Positions 1 through 9,661 of a DNA stretch of 64,000 nucleotides are shown here, piece after piece (the stretch's first letter is position 1; each line of letters starts with the position of its first letter). The translations under genes were made by a program, and so were the position numbers. The stretch is from UBA4479 sp963974935 (GTDB taxonomy: Bacteria; Pseudomonadota; Alphaproteobacteria; Rhodospirillales; Casp-alpha2), in NCBI GenBank assembly GCA_963974935.1, contig CAXBEV010000010.1, forward strand, positions 1-64,000, written 5' to 3'. Below the pieces are notes generated by a model. That model searched no databases and was not told where the DNA came from. It worked only from the letters and a program-made list of their open reading frames with translations.

Positions 1-3000
1 TTATTCGCCCGCAGATTTCAGCGCGGCTTCTTCTTCGACCGTGACCGGGTGTTCGAGCTTGCCGATCATTTCCTTCGGCACGATCTGCCAGAAGTTCGGC
101 AACTCACGCTCCCAATCGTTCAGCAGCCGGAGTCCGTACTTGGAATGCGTGCGGCGCACGTGCTGTTGCACTTGCACCTTTAGCACATCGGCCCAGTACT
201 CGGTCTCGACCTGTTGCCACGTGATGGTTTCCGGGTTGGCCTGCACCGGGAAGGTTTTCGCCGGGTCATAGATAAACGCCATGCCGCCGGTCATACCGGC
301 ACCGAAGTTGGCGCCGACTTCGCCCAAGATGATCGTCAGGCCGCCTGTCATATATTCACACCCGTTTGACCCGCAGCCCTCGACGACCGCCGTTGCACCC
401 GAATTGCGGACACAGAATCGTTCGCCGGCTTGGCCGGCTGCGAATAAGCGACCGGCGGTGGCGCCGTACAGCACCGTGTTGCCGATGATCGTGTTCTTGT
501 GGCTTTCAAGCGGGCTCGAGACCGGCGGGCGCAGCACGATGGTGCCGCCCGACAAGCCTTTGCCGACATAATCGTTGGCATCGCCCAGCACTTCCAGCGC
601 CAGGCCCTGCACCGCAAACGCCCCCAACGATTGCCCGGCGGAACCCCGCAAGCGCACGGTCAGATGGTTGTGGTCCAACTTGGCCATGCCGAATTTACGC
701 GTGATCAACGAACTGGTCCGTGCACCGACGGCCCGGTGCGTGTTGCGCACCGCATAGGTCAGCTGCATTTTCTCGCCGTGATCAAAGGTCGGCTTGGCGT
801 CGGCGATGATCAGCGCATCCAAGGTATCCGGCACTTCGTTACGCCCGGTGCCGTCGTAGTAACGCGGATGGCCGCCGGAGTCCGCTTGTTGCAACAGCGG
901 GTTCAGGTCCAGGTCGTCCAGGTGCGAAGCACCCCGGCTGACCTGCGACAACAGATCGGAACGTCCGGTGATTTCCTGCAGCGTCTCGTAGCCGAGACGG
1001 GCGAGGATTTCCGTGACCTCTTCAGCGACGAACGAGAACAGGTTGACGACTTTTTCCGGGGTGCCGGTGAATTTTTCGCGCAGTTTTTCATCTTGCGTAC
1101 AGACGCCGACCGGGCACGTGTTGGAATGGCACTGACGTACCATGATGCAGCCCATGGCGACGAGCGACGCGGTACCGATACCGAATTCGTCGGCGCCCAA
1201 CATGGCCGCCATGACGACGTCGCGACCGGTCTTGATGCCGCCGTCGACGCGCAGCTTCACCTTGTGGCGCAAACGGTTCAGAGTCAGCACCTGGTTGGCT
1301 TCGGAGAGGCCCATTTCCCAAGGGATACCGGCATACTTGATGGAGCTTTGCGGGCTCGCGCCGGTGCCGCCGTCATGGCCCGAGATCAAGATCACATCGG
1401 CCTTAGCTTTGGCAACGCCTGCGGCTACGGTGCCGACACCCGATTTCGCGACCAGCTTCACGCACACGCTGGCATCTGGGTTGATCTGCTTGAGGTCATA
1501 GATCAGCTGCGCCAGATCTTCGATGGAATAGATATCGTGGTGCGGCGGCGGGCTGATCAAGGTCACGCCTTCGGTGGCATGACGCAGTTTGGCGATCATC
1601 GACGAGACCTTAAAGCCCGGCAACTGCCCACCTTCGCCCGGCTTGGCGCCCTGTGCGATTTTGATTTCGATCTCGCGACAGTTGTTCAGGTATTCCGCCG
1701 TTACACCGAATCTGCCCGACGCAACCTGCTTGATCGCGCTGGATGGGTTGTCGCCGTTAGGGCGTGGGTGAAAACGTGCCGGGTCTTCGCCGCCTTCGCC
1801 GGAATCCGACTTGGCGCCGATGCGGTTCATGGCAATCGACAAGGTTTCGTGCGCTTCGGGACTCAGCGCACCCAGCGAAATGCCAGGTGCGACGAGTTTC
1901 TTGCGCACCTCGGTGACGCTTTGCACTTGTTCAACCGAGATTGGCTTACGATTCGGTTTGAAGTCTAACAGGTCACGCAGAAAGATCGGCGGGCGCGCGT
2001 GCACGCCTTCGGAAAACTTTTTATACATTGAATAGCTCTCGGAGCCCACGGCAGACTGTAATACGTGGATCAGTTTGCCGTCGTGGCCATGGCGTTCGCC
2101 ACCCGCACGTGCCTTGTAAAACCCGCCGACCGGCAGCGGCACTGCGTCGCTATCAAATGCAACTTCGTGCATTTCTGCGACTTTGCGCTTAATACCGGAA
2201 AGACCAATCCCGGAAATTCGAGATGACATGCCCGGGAAGAATTCGGCGACGAGTGCGCGCGACAAACCGACCGATTCGAAGCAATACCCACCCCGGTACG
2301 AGCTCAAAACACCGATGCCCATTTTCGACATGATCTTGAGCAGGCCTTGGTCGATGGCGACTTTGAAGTTGTCGATGGCCGTCGCCACACCTATATCACC
2401 GAGCAGGCCGCGGCGATGGCGGTCATAGACCGCTTCTTCGGCGAGGTATGCGTTGACCGATGTTGCGCCAACGCCGATCAGCACGGCGAAGTAATGCACA
2501 TCAAGGCATTCTGCGGACCGCACGTTGATCGAGGTATAGGTGCGCAGCTTTTCGCGAACTAAGTGAGTGTGTACGCCGCCTGCGGCCAAAATCATCGGCA
2601 CCGGCGCGCGCTCGGCCGAGGTTTGCATGTCGGACAAAATCAAATGCGTCTTACCCGCACGTACGGCGGCTTCGGCTTCCGAGCGGATGCGCTCAAGCGC
2701 CGCGGTCAGCGCACCGGGTCCTTTGGCAACGAAGGTGCAGTCGATTTCGGCGACGGTGTCGCCCATATAGCGCCGCATTGCTTCGAACGCCGCATTTGTC
2801 AGCACCGGGCTTTCCAACTGCAACAGGTCGCATTGCGTCGCGTCTTCGTCGAGAATATTGCCGAGGTTGCCGAGTCGCGTCTTCAGGCTCATCACCCGAC
2901 GTTCGCGCAGGCTGTCAATCGGTGGATTGGTGACTTGGCTGAAGGCCTGGCGGAAGAAGTGATGCATGCCCCGGTAGCGGTCCGACAGCACGGCGACTGG

Positions 3001-4560
3001 CGCATCATCACCCATCGAGCCGATGGCTTCCTTGCCGCCTTCGGTCATCGGCTGGAGAATCATCTCCATGTCTTCCATGCTCAGCCCGAAGCAGTGTTGG
3101 CGGCGACGCAGTTCTTCTGGCGAGAACGTGCTGCCTTTGACGTCGGCGCCATCGATGATGTTATCCAACACCTCGGTCCGCTTGATCCAAGACGCATAGT
3201 TTTCGCGCTTGGAGAGGACGTCTTTAATCTCTTTGTCGTGATAGAACCGGCCTTCGTCCAAATTGACGCCGATGATGCCCCCCGGCCCGAGGCGACCTTT
3301 TTCGGTGATGCTTTCTTCGGGCACTTCGACCATGCCGGCTTCCGAGCCGACAACCAACAAGCCGTCCTTGGTGGTGATAAAGCGCATCGGGCGCAGACCG
3401 TTTCGGTCCATCCCTGCGATCACCCAGTGGCCGTCATGGGCACAGATGGCGGCCGGGCCGTCCCAGGGCTCAAGCACGGCGTTGCAATATGAGAACAGAG
3501 CTTCATGGGCCGGCGCCATGGTCTTGTTCTGTGCGATGGATTCTGGGATCGTCATCGCTTTGACCATCGGGGCCGGGCGACCGGCACGACATAGAAGCTC
3601 AAACACGCTGTCGAGGGCTTCGGAGTCGGAACTGCCGGACTGTACAATCGGCTTCAAGTCTTCGATGTTGTCGCCGAACAATGGCGAAGCCATTTTCGGC
3701 TCGTGCGCCTTCATCAGTTTAACGTTGCCCGTCAGCGTGTTGATCTCGCCATTGTGCGCCAGCATGCGGAACGGCTGCGCCAGACGCCACGTCGGGAACG
3801 TGTTGGTCGAATAGCGTTGGTGATAGATTGCGAAGTTGGAAATAAAGCGCTCGTCCAGCAGGTCCGGATAGAACGAGGTTAATTGCTCGGCCAGAAACAT
3901 GCCTTTGTAAACCACAGAACGGCAGCTCAGCGAGCAGATATAAAAATCATTAATGTGTTCGCCGAGCACGCGCTTTTCGATGCGGCGACGGACCACATAG
4001 AGGTCACGTTCGAAATCCGTGTGCGTGATGTTTTCGTCGGTGGCGAGCATAATTTGCTCGATTTCCGGGCGGGTTGCGTTGGCTTTTTCGCCGATCACGC
4101 CGACGTCGACAGGCACCTGGCGCCAGCCGTGAATACGATAGCCTGCACGCAGAATTTCGGTCTCGACGATGGTACGGCAGACTTCTTGCGCGTTCAGGTC
4201 GGCTTTCGGCAGGAACACCATGCCGACCGCGATTTTGTCTTCGCCTGGCTCGTGGCCGGTGTGGCGGATGTGCTCTTTAAAGAATTCCCACGGAATCTGC
4301 ACGTGGATGCCAGCACCGTCGCCGGTTTTACCATCGGCGTCCACGGCGCCGCGGTGCCAGATTTTTTTCAAGGCTTCGATGCCGGCCTCAACAACACGGC
4401 GCGTCGGCTTGCCGTCAATCGCCGCGATCAGGCCGACGCCGCAAGATGCGTGCTCGTCAGCCGGGTTATACATGCCGTCACGCTCAAGGCGATTGGCTTC
4501 GGATTGCCACGTGGCAACGAATTCTGCGCCGGTTTCAATGCGATCGATTGGTTTGTTCAT
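1..4560 (-). CDS. gltB: Glutamate synthase, large (alpha) subunit
   Basis: Large subunit of bacterial NADPH-type glutamate synthase (GOGAT). It hydrolyses glutamine and passes the ammonia to 2-oxoglutarate, making two glutamates; cytosolic, working with GltD encoded just upstream. The 1519 residues are the usual family length. Visible in order: a class II glutamine amidotransferase domain whose nucleophile is Cys40 (HASCGVG, so a 39-residue propeptide is expected), the central and FMN-binding synthase domains, the 3Fe-4S cysteines in CIMVRQCHSNTC, and a C-terminal Gly-rich beta-helix domain. AGGGAG lies 6-8 bases before the ATG. It follows gltD by 21 bases in one operon. The stop codon is at the window edge, so the gene is complete. 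Confidence 0.98.
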   Translation of the reverse strand: MNKPIDRIETGAEFVATWQSEANRLERDGMYNPADEHASCGVGLIAAIDGKPTRRVVEAGIEALKKIWHRGAVDADGKTGDGAGIHVQIPWEFFKEHIRHTGHEPGEDKIAVGMVFLPKADLNAQEVCRTIVETEILRAGYRIHGWRQVPVDVGVIGEKANATRPEIEQIMLATDENITHTDFERDLYVVRRRIEKRVLGEHINDFYICSLSCRSVVYKGMFLAEQLTSFYPDLLDERFISNFAIYHQRYSTNTFPTWRLAQPFRMLAHNGEINTLTGNVKLMKAHEPKMASPLFGDNIEDLKPIVQSGSSDSEALDSVFELLCRAGRPAPMVKAMTIPESIAQNKTMAPAHEALFSYCNAVLEPWDGPAAICAHDGHWVIAGMDRNGLRPMRFITTKDGLLVVGSEAGMVEVPEESITEKGRLGPGGIIGVNLDEGRFYHDKEIKDVLSKRENYASWIKRTEVLDNIIDGADVKGSTFSPEELRRRQHCFGLSMEDMEMILQPMTEGGKEAIGSMGDDAPVAVLSDRYRGMHHFFRQAFSQVTNPPIDSLRERRVMSLKTRLGNLGNILDEDATQCDLLQLESPVLTNAAFEAMRRYMGDTVAEIDCTFVAKGPGALTAALERIRSEAEAAVRAGKTHLILSDMQTSAERAPVPMILAAGGVHTHLVREKLRTYTSINVRSAECLDVHYFAVLIGVGATSVNAYLAEEAVYDRHRRGLLGDIGVATAIDNFKVAIDQGLLKIMSKMGIGVLSSYRGGYCFESVGLSRALVAEFFPGMSSRISGIGLSGIKRKVAEMHEVAFDSDAVPLPVGGFYKARAGGERHGHDGKLIHVLQSAVGSESYSMYKKFSEGVHARPPIFLRDLLDFKPNRKPISVEQVQSVTEVRKKLVAPGISLGALSPEAHETLSIAMNRIGAKSDSGEGGEDPARFHPRPNGDNPSSAIKQVASGRFGVTAEYLNNCREIEIKIAQGAKPGEGGQLPGFKVSSMIAKLRHATEGVTLISPPPHHDIYSIEDLAQLIYDLKQINPDASVCVKLVAKSGVGTVAAGVAKAKADVILISGHDGGTGASPQSSIKYAGIPWEMGLSEANQVLTLNRLRHKVKLRVDGGIKTGRDVVMAAMLGADEFGIGTASLVAMGCIMVRQCHSNTCPVGVCTQDEKLREKFTGTPEKVVNLFSFVAEEVTEILARLGYETLQEITGRSDLLSQVSRGASHLDDLDLNPLLQQADSGGHPRYYDGTGRNEVPDTLDALIIADAKPTFDHGEKMQLTYAVRNTHRAVGARTSSLITRKFGMAKLDHNHLTVRLRGSAGQSLGAFAVQGLALEVLGDANDYVGKGLSGGTIVLRPPVSSPLESHKNTIIGNTVLYGATAGRLFAAGQAGERFCVRNSGATAVVEGCGSNGCEYMTGGLTIILGEVGANFGAGMTGGMAFIYDPAKTFPVQANPETITWQQVETEYWADVLKVQVQQHVRRTHSKYGLRLLNDWERELPNFWQIVPKEMIGKLEHPVTVEEEAALKSAGE

Positions 4561-4581
4561 TTTTTGCTCCCTGACCGGACC

Positions 4582-6024
4582 TTAGGCCGCAGCGATGCCC
4601 GGGCGCTGGTCCCGAGTCTGAAGGTATTGATGAATGTTGTCGGCGGCGTCACGACCATCTTTGATCGCCCACACCACAAGCGAGGCGCCGCGATAGATAT
4701 CACCGGCGGCGAACACGCCGTCGATTTCGGTCATACGTGAGGGCTCTTGAACCTTGACGGTGCCCCACTTAGAAACAGGCAGGTCCGGCTCGCCAAACAT
4801 CGTTGGCAAGTCTTCAGGATCGAAGCCGAGTGCCTTGATCACCATGTCGGCGGGGATCGTGAATTGCGAGCCTTCAATCGGCTCCGGCGTTTGACGACCG
4901 GTGACGTCGGCGATGCCCAAATGCATCCGATGCGCCTGTACGGAGGTCACTTTACCCTCGCCGTGGAAGGCTTCAGGGGCCGACAGCCAGACGAATTCAA
5001 CGCCTTCTTCTTCGGCGTTGGCGACTTCGCGTTGCGAGCCCGGCATGTTGGTGCGGTCACGGCGATATAAGCATTTCACCGATTTAGCACCTTGTCGGAC
5101 TGCGGTGCGGACACAGTCCATCGCCGTGTCGCCGCCGCCGATGACGACGACGTTTTTGCCTTCGGCGTTTAGGGTGCCGTCATCGAAAGTCGGCACCGCG
5201 TCACCCAAGCCTTTGCGGTTGGACGCGGTCAAAAAGTCCATGGCTGGGAAGATGTTCGCAAGGCCGGAACCGGGTGCTTGGAAATCACGGGCTTTGTAGA
5301 CACCGGTGGCGATCAGCACAGCGCCGTGTTTCTTGCGCAGTTCCATCAGCGTTGCGTCGCGCCCGACCTCGAAGTTGTGATGGTAATGAATGCCGCCGTC
5401 GGCCAGCAACTTTGTGCGGCGCTCGACGATGTCTTTTTCCAGCTTAAAGTTGGGGATGCCATAGATCATCAGGCCGCCCATGCGATCATAGCGATCGTAT
5501 ACGTGTACTTGATAGCCGCGGGTGCGCAGCCGCTCAGCGGCTGCCAAGCCGGCGGGACCGCCGCCGATGATGCCGACCGACATGTCGAGCTCTTCGCGGG
5601 CCACGGGTGCCTTGACCCAGCCCTGTTCCCAAGCGGTGTCGGTGATGTGTTTTTCGATGGCGCCGATGGTGACGGTGCCGTGACGTGACTGCTCGAGCAC
5701 GCACGAGCCTTCGCAAAGACGGTCCTGCGGACAGATGCGACCGCAGACTTCGGGGAAGGTGTTGGTTGCTTGCGAGACTTCATAGGCTTCTTGCAGGCGG
5801 CCTTCGGTCGCGAGGCGCAGCCAATCCGGAATATTGTTCTGCAAAGGGCAATGAATTTGGCAATACGGAATGCCGCACTGCTCGCACCGAGACGCCTGGG
5901 CAGTCGCGTCTTCGGGGGAATACGCATCGTAGATTTCATCGAAGTCCTGGCGTCGCTTTTTGGCCGGGCGCTTGTCCGGCATAGCGCCACCGATGCTGAT
6001 GAACTGCTGCATTGGGTCTGGCAT
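4582..6024 (-). CDS. gltD: Glutamate synthase, small (beta) subunit
   Basis: Small subunit of glutamate synthase. It takes electrons from NADPH through FAD and iron-sulfur clusters and hands them to GltB. The 480 residues show the N-terminal cysteine motifs that bind 4Fe-4S clusters (CEQCGIPYCQIHC and CGRICPQDRLCEGSC), an FAD-binding GGGPAGLAAAERL segment near residue 155 and a NAD(P)H-binding VIGGGDTAMDC near residue 295. A GGGAGAGA ribosome site precedes the ATG. It is the first gene of gltD-gltB; the 268-base gap to uppP should hold divergent promoters. Confidence 0.98.
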   Translation of the reverse strand: MPDPMQQFISIGGAMPDKRPAKKRRQDFDEIYDAYSPEDATAQASRCEQCGIPYCQIHCPLQNNIPDWLRLATEGRLQEAYEVSQATNTFPEVCGRICPQDRLCEGSCVLEQSRHGTVTIGAIEKHITDTAWEQGWVKAPVAREELDMSVGIIGGGPAGLAAAERLRTRGYQVHVYDRYDRMGGLMIYGIPNFKLEKDIVERRTKLLADGGIHYHHNFEVGRDATLMELRKKHGAVLIATGVYKARDFQAPGSGLANIFPAMDFLTASNRKGLGDAVPTFDDGTLNAEGKNVVVIGGGDTAMDCVRTAVRQGAKSVKCLYRRDRTNMPGSQREVANAEEEGVEFVWLSAPEAFHGEGKVTSVQAHRMHLGIADVTGRQTPEPIEGSQFTIPADMVIKALGFDPEDLPTMFGEPDLPVSKWGTVKVQEPSRMTEIDGVFAAGDIYRGASLVVWAIKDGRDAADNIHQYLQTRDQRPGIAAA

Positions 6025-6150
6025 ACGATGTCTCTCCCGCGTCTAACTGGATGTCGCATCGACACGGGCTGCGCTGGCGCGCTGGCCGCTGAGGTCAATG
6101 ATGCGAATTGTCAAATAGGTCAGTATCTTTTACTAATTTGCCTTATTGGC

Positions 6151-6172
6151 TGCAACAATAATATGTTTTGCA
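6151..6172. promoter_or_regulatory. Imperfect TGCAA/TTGCA palindrome between gltD and uppP
   Basis: A 22-base dyad with outer arms TGCAA and TTGCA and an AT-rich centre, lying in the AT-rich gap between the divergent gltD and uppP genes. The arms match over 5 bases and the centre only partly. It looks like a repressor or activator site, but no regulator can be named, and it could be chance in an AT-rich stretch. Confidence 0.25.
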
Positions 6173-6292
6173 GAGGAAACCAGCTAAAAAATATCGTTGG
6201 TCGATGTTAGTAGTACCGAAATGAGACAAAAATGACGATTGGCACCCCCTGGTAATCAGGGTATGTGTCACAAGGGATTGCAGGAGAACTCT

Positions 6293-7102
6293 ATGCCCAT
6301 TCTACATCTTGTGGTTCTTGCCCTCGTTCAGGGAATCACAGAGTTCCTTCCGATTAGCTCGTCCGGCCACCTTGTTTTGGTGCCGGTGTTCCTCGGCTGG
6401 CCCGATCAAGGCTTGATGATCGACGTTGCAGTGCATGTCGGCACGTTGTTCGCGGTCTTGGTGTATCTTTATAAAGATGTCGGTGCGATGATCGGTGGTC
6501 TGGGACGTGCGGTGCAGGGGCGCTCTGATCCTGGCGCAAAACTATTTATCTATTTGGTGTTGGGCACGATTCCGGTGGTGATTGCCGGCTTTTTGCTTGA
6601 AACTTATGCGCCCGATATGTTCCGCAGCGTTATTGTGATCGGTTGGACGACGCTGGGGTTCGGTCTTTTGTTGTGGATCGCCGACCGCGTCGGGCTCACA
6701 GTACGCCGGATTGAGCATTTAGGGATCAATGACGTATTGATCATCGGCCTTGCGCAATGCTTGGCGCTAATCCCCGGCACCAGCCGATCCGGCATCACTA
6801 TGACCGCTGCGCGGTTCGTCGGTATGGAACGCCCGGACGCGGCACGGTTCTCGTTACTGCTGTCGATTCCGGTCATTATTGCGGCGGGCACTTTGGCCGG
6901 ACGCAAAATTTACATGACCGGCAGCGGCGAGCTTGCAGCGGATGCGTTCGTGGCCGCCGGCCTCGCCTTCGTGACTGCGTTGATCGCGATTGCCGTCATG
7001 ATGGCTTGGCTGAAGCGTGCATCGTTCACGCCGTTCGTAATTTACCGCATCGTGCTCGGTATCGGGTTGCTTGTCGTCGCCTATGGCTTTGTTGGCATTT
7101 AG
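6293..7102 (+). CDS. uppP: Undecaprenyl-diphosphatase (UppP/BacA)
   Basis: Integral membrane phosphatase that recycles undecaprenyl diphosphate to the monophosphate carrier used for peptidoglycan and O-antigen; overproduction of this family gives bacitracin resistance. The 269 residues are full length, with about eight hydrophobic segments. The family signatures are clear: QGITEFLPISSSGHL near residue 13 and the PGTSRSGITMTAARF motif near residue 160. The ATG at 6293 is chosen over an upstream TTG because CAGGAGA sits just before it and the mature N terminus begins there. The stop overlaps the convergent hydroxyacid dehydrogenase stop by four bases. Confidence 0.96.
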   Translation: MPILHLVVLALVQGITEFLPISSSGHLVLVPVFLGWPDQGLMIDVAVHVGTLFAVLVYLYKDVGAMIGGLGRAVQGRSDPGAKLFIYLVLGTIPVVIAGFLLETYAPDMFRSVIVIGWTTLGFGLLLWIADRVGLTVRRIEHLGINDVLIIGLAQCLALIPGTSRSGITMTAARFVGMERPDAARFSLLLSIPVIIAAGTLAGRKIYMTGSGELAADAFVAAGLAFVTALIAIAVMMAWLKRASFTPFVIYRIVLGIGLLVVAYGFVGI

Positions 7103-8031
7103 TAGCCTTTTTTCGCATCGACCGTGTTTAACGGCGGCTTGCCGGCTTCGATCAGTTTAACGTTTTCTTCCATCCAATCTGCCGCGCTCGACGGCACGGT
7201 CAGGCTAGCCATGTGCGGGGTCACGGTGACCTTCGGGTGCGACCAATACGGATGGTTGGCGGGCAGCGGTTCGACATGAAACACATCCAAGGTGGCGGCA
7301 TTAATATGTCCGCTATCAAGTGCAGCGATAAGGTCATCGTCGACGACGTGCGGTCCACGCGCCGCATTGATGATGGACGCACCTTTGGGCAAAGCGGCCA
7401 GGGTGTCTTTATTGACGATGCCCCGCGTCGCGTCCGTCAGCGGCAACAACACCACCAATATTTCCGTGCGGTTCAAGAATGTCGTCAGCTGATCGGCGCC
7501 GAAATAAGACGTGATACCGTCGATGGCTTTCTCCGTCCGCGACCATCCCGCGACATCAAAGCCGAGTGCAGCGACTTTTTTCGCTGCGTCCGCGCCCAAT
7601 TCCCCTAAGCCCAAAAAGCCGACCCGTTTATCGCGGGTGTCGGTCTGGCGCATCTGCTTCCACGTGCCCTGTGACGTCCAATCCAGATACACGCCCATGC
7701 GGCGATGGTAGTGCAGAACCCAGTACAGCACGTATTCGCTCATGCCCTCGGTCAGGCAGCGGTCGACCAAACGCACCACCGGCACGCCGTCGGGAAGGTC
7801 GGTGTCGACCAAGATGCCGTCAACGCCGGCGCCAAGCGACAAAATGCCTTTCAGATTTGGAAAGCTTTTCAACTCGCCCACCGGCGGTTTCCAGACGATG
7901 GCATAATCGTAATCTGCTTTGTCGGTGATTTCGTCCGGCCAGATGTCGAAGCCGGCGCCCGGAAACTTCCCTAAGATCGCTTCGCGCCAGGCTTGGGCTT
8001 TATCAGCGGCAGATAGAAACAAAAACTTCAT
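7099..8031 (-). CDS. D-2-hydroxyacid dehydrogenase, glyoxylate/hydroxypyruvate reductase A type
   Basis: NAD(P)-dependent D-isomer 2-hydroxyacid dehydrogenase of 310 residues; relatives (GhrA) reduce glyoxylate or hydroxypyruvate. Seen: a Rossmann motif GFLGLGELGADAAKKV around residue 140, the substrate Arg in INAARGPHVVDDD, and the catalytic His in TPHMASLT near the C terminus. The start at 8031 is preceded by AGGAG; a longer frame exists but lacks such a site. Only 10 bases separate it from yejF on the same strand, so it is probably the last gene of the yej operon. The true substrate is not visible from sequence. Confidence 0.9.
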   Translation of the reverse strand: MKFLFLSAADKAQAWREAILGKFPGAGFDIWPDEITDKADYDYAIVWKPPVGELKSFPNLKGILSLGAGVDGILVDTDLPDGVPVVRLVDRCLTEGMSEYVLYWVLHYHRRMGVYLDWTSQGTWKQMRQTDTRDKRVGFLGLGELGADAAKKVAALGFDVAGWSRTEKAIDGITSYFGADQLTTFLNRTEILVVLLPLTDATRGIVNKDTLAALPKGASIINAARGPHVVDDDLIAALDSGHINAATLDVFHVEPLPANHPYWSHPKVTVTPHMASLTVPSSAADWMEENVKLIEAGKPPLNTVDAKKGY

Positions 8032-8041
8032 TCGAAAACTC

Positions 8042-9661
8042 CTAGGTGCTGACGACACCGCTGTCGTCGGCTTTTAGATTGAACGCGGCCGCCATGAGCG
8101 CCTGCGTATAGGGTTGCTTGGGGTCATCGAAGATGTCTTCGGACCGGCCTTGTTCGACCACGAGTCCATCTTTCATGACCACGACGTCATGTGCCATCGC
8201 GCGCACCACCTTGAGGTCGTGGCTGATGAACATATAGGCCAAATTGTATTTTTTCTGCAGGCCGCGCAGCAGCTCGACGATCTGTGCTTGGACCGACATA
8301 TCGAGCGCGCTGGTCGGCTCATCTAAGACAATGAATTTCGGCTTTAGCACCAATGCCCGGGCAATCGCGATCCGTTGCCGTTGTCCGCCGGAAAACTCGT
8401 GCGGATATCGGTCACGCATGTCGGGGTCGAGCCCGACTTCGCGCATCACGTCGGTGACGTGTTGATGCCGTTCCGCCTCGCTCCCAAGGTCGTGGATCAG
8501 CAAGCCTTCTTCGATGATCTGTCCGATCGACATCCGCGGGCTGAGTGAGCCGTAGGGGTCTTGAAAGACGATCTGCATACGTTGGCGCAAAGGTCGGAGC
8601 GCCGCCCAATCGAGCCCTTGGATGGACGTGCCTTCGAACGCGATCTCGCCCATGGATTTTTCCAGGCGGATCAACGCGCGGCCAAGGCTTGATTTGCCCG
8701 ATCCAGATTCGCCGACGACGCCGACCGTGTGCCCGGCCCGAATGTCGACGGAGATCCCATCGACCGCTTTGATGTGGCCGACCGTGCGCCTCAGCACACC
8801 GCGTTTGATCGGGAACCACACTTTGACGTTATCGCCTTTAAGGATTGATGCGCCGCCGGGTGCGGGGTCTGGGCGGCCCTTGGGTTCGGCGGCTAAAAGG
8901 TGCTTGGTGTAAGCGTCTTTGGGCGCATCGAAAATGACTTTCGCGTCGCCATTTTCGACCACTTTGCCTTGGTGCATCACGGATATCGTGTCAGACATAT
9001 GCCGCGCGATCCCCAGGTCATGGGTGATCAGCAAGATCGCCATGCCGAGCTTTTGTTGCAGGTCCTTCAACAGCTTCAAGATTTGCGCCTGCACGGTGAC
9101 ATCGAGCGCCGTTGTCGGTTCGTCGGCGATTAAGATTTCTGGCTCATTCGCCAACGCCATGGCGATCATAATGCGTTGCTGCTGGCCGCCGGAAAATTCG
9201 TGCGGCAACGCATGCAAGCGGGATGTCGCTTGCTCAAGCCCGACCAAATTCAACAATTCGATAACCCGCGCGCGGGCTGCTGTTTGTGACATGTGCTTAT
9301 GTATCAAAAGCACTTCAGAGATTTGCTTTTCCACCGAATGAAGCGGGTTCAGACTCGATAATGGCTCTTGGAATACCATGGCGATGCGGTTGCCACGGAT
9401 CGCGCGCATCTTATTGAGCGGCTTTTGTAAAAGCTCGTCGTCACCGAATTGAATTTTACCCGCCGGATGCCACGCAGTGGGATAGGGCAGCAGTCGCATG
9501 ATCGATAGGGCGGACACAGATTTTCCGGATCCGGACTCGCCGACCAAAGTATGCGTTTTACCGGCATGGATGTCGAAGCTCACACCCTCCACGGCGCGGA
9601 CTTCGCGCGCGCCATGGCCGAACGAGACGTGCAGATCTTTGACGCTGAGGATCGGGCTCAT
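8042..9661 (-). CDS. yejF: Peptide ABC transporter, fused double ATPase (YejF)
   Basis: Cytoplasmic ATPase of a YejABEF-type oligopeptide importer (the family that takes up microcin C in E. coli). The 539 residues contain two complete ABC modules in tandem: Walker A GESGSGKS in each half, signatures FSGGQQQR and FSGGQRQR, Walker B followed by DEPTTALD and DEPTSALD, each half ending in an oligopeptide/dipeptide transporter C-terminal tail. The frame stays open upstream of 9661, but that part is an antisense-like shadow of yejE. The ATG at 9661 overlaps the yejE stop (ATGA), indicating coupling. Confidence 0.95.
   Translation of the reverse strand: MSPILSVKDLHVSFGHGAREVRAVEGVSFDIHAGKTHTLVGESGSGKSVSALSIMRLLPYPTAWHPAGKIQFGDDELLQKPLNKMRAIRGNRIAMVFQEPLSSLNPLHSVEKQISEVLLIHKHMSQTAARARVIELLNLVGLEQATSRLHALPHEFSGGQQQRIMIAMALANEPEILIADEPTTALDVTVQAQILKLLKDLQQKLGMAILLITHDLGIARHMSDTISVMHQGKVVENGDAKVIFDAPKDAYTKHLLAAEPKGRPDPAPGGASILKGDNVKVWFPIKRGVLRRTVGHIKAVDGISVDIRAGHTVGVVGESGSGKSSLGRALIRLEKSMGEIAFEGTSIQGLDWAALRPLRQRMQIVFQDPYGSLSPRMSIGQIIEEGLLIHDLGSEAERHQHVTDVMREVGLDPDMRDRYPHEFSGGQRQRIAIARALVLKPKFIVLDEPTSALDMSVQAQIVELLRGLQKKYNLAYMFISHDLKVVRAMAHDVVVMKDGLVVEQGRSEDIFDDPKQPYTQALMAAAFNLKADDSGVVST

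Noticed and set aside
499..1968. Long open frame (489 codons) on the plus strand inside gltB
   Set aside because: It lies entirely antisense to the clearly conserved gltB and has the Arg/His/Val-rich composition of a GC-rich shadow frame. Other long plus-strand frames at 2563-3492 and 3883-4740 were rejected for the same reason.
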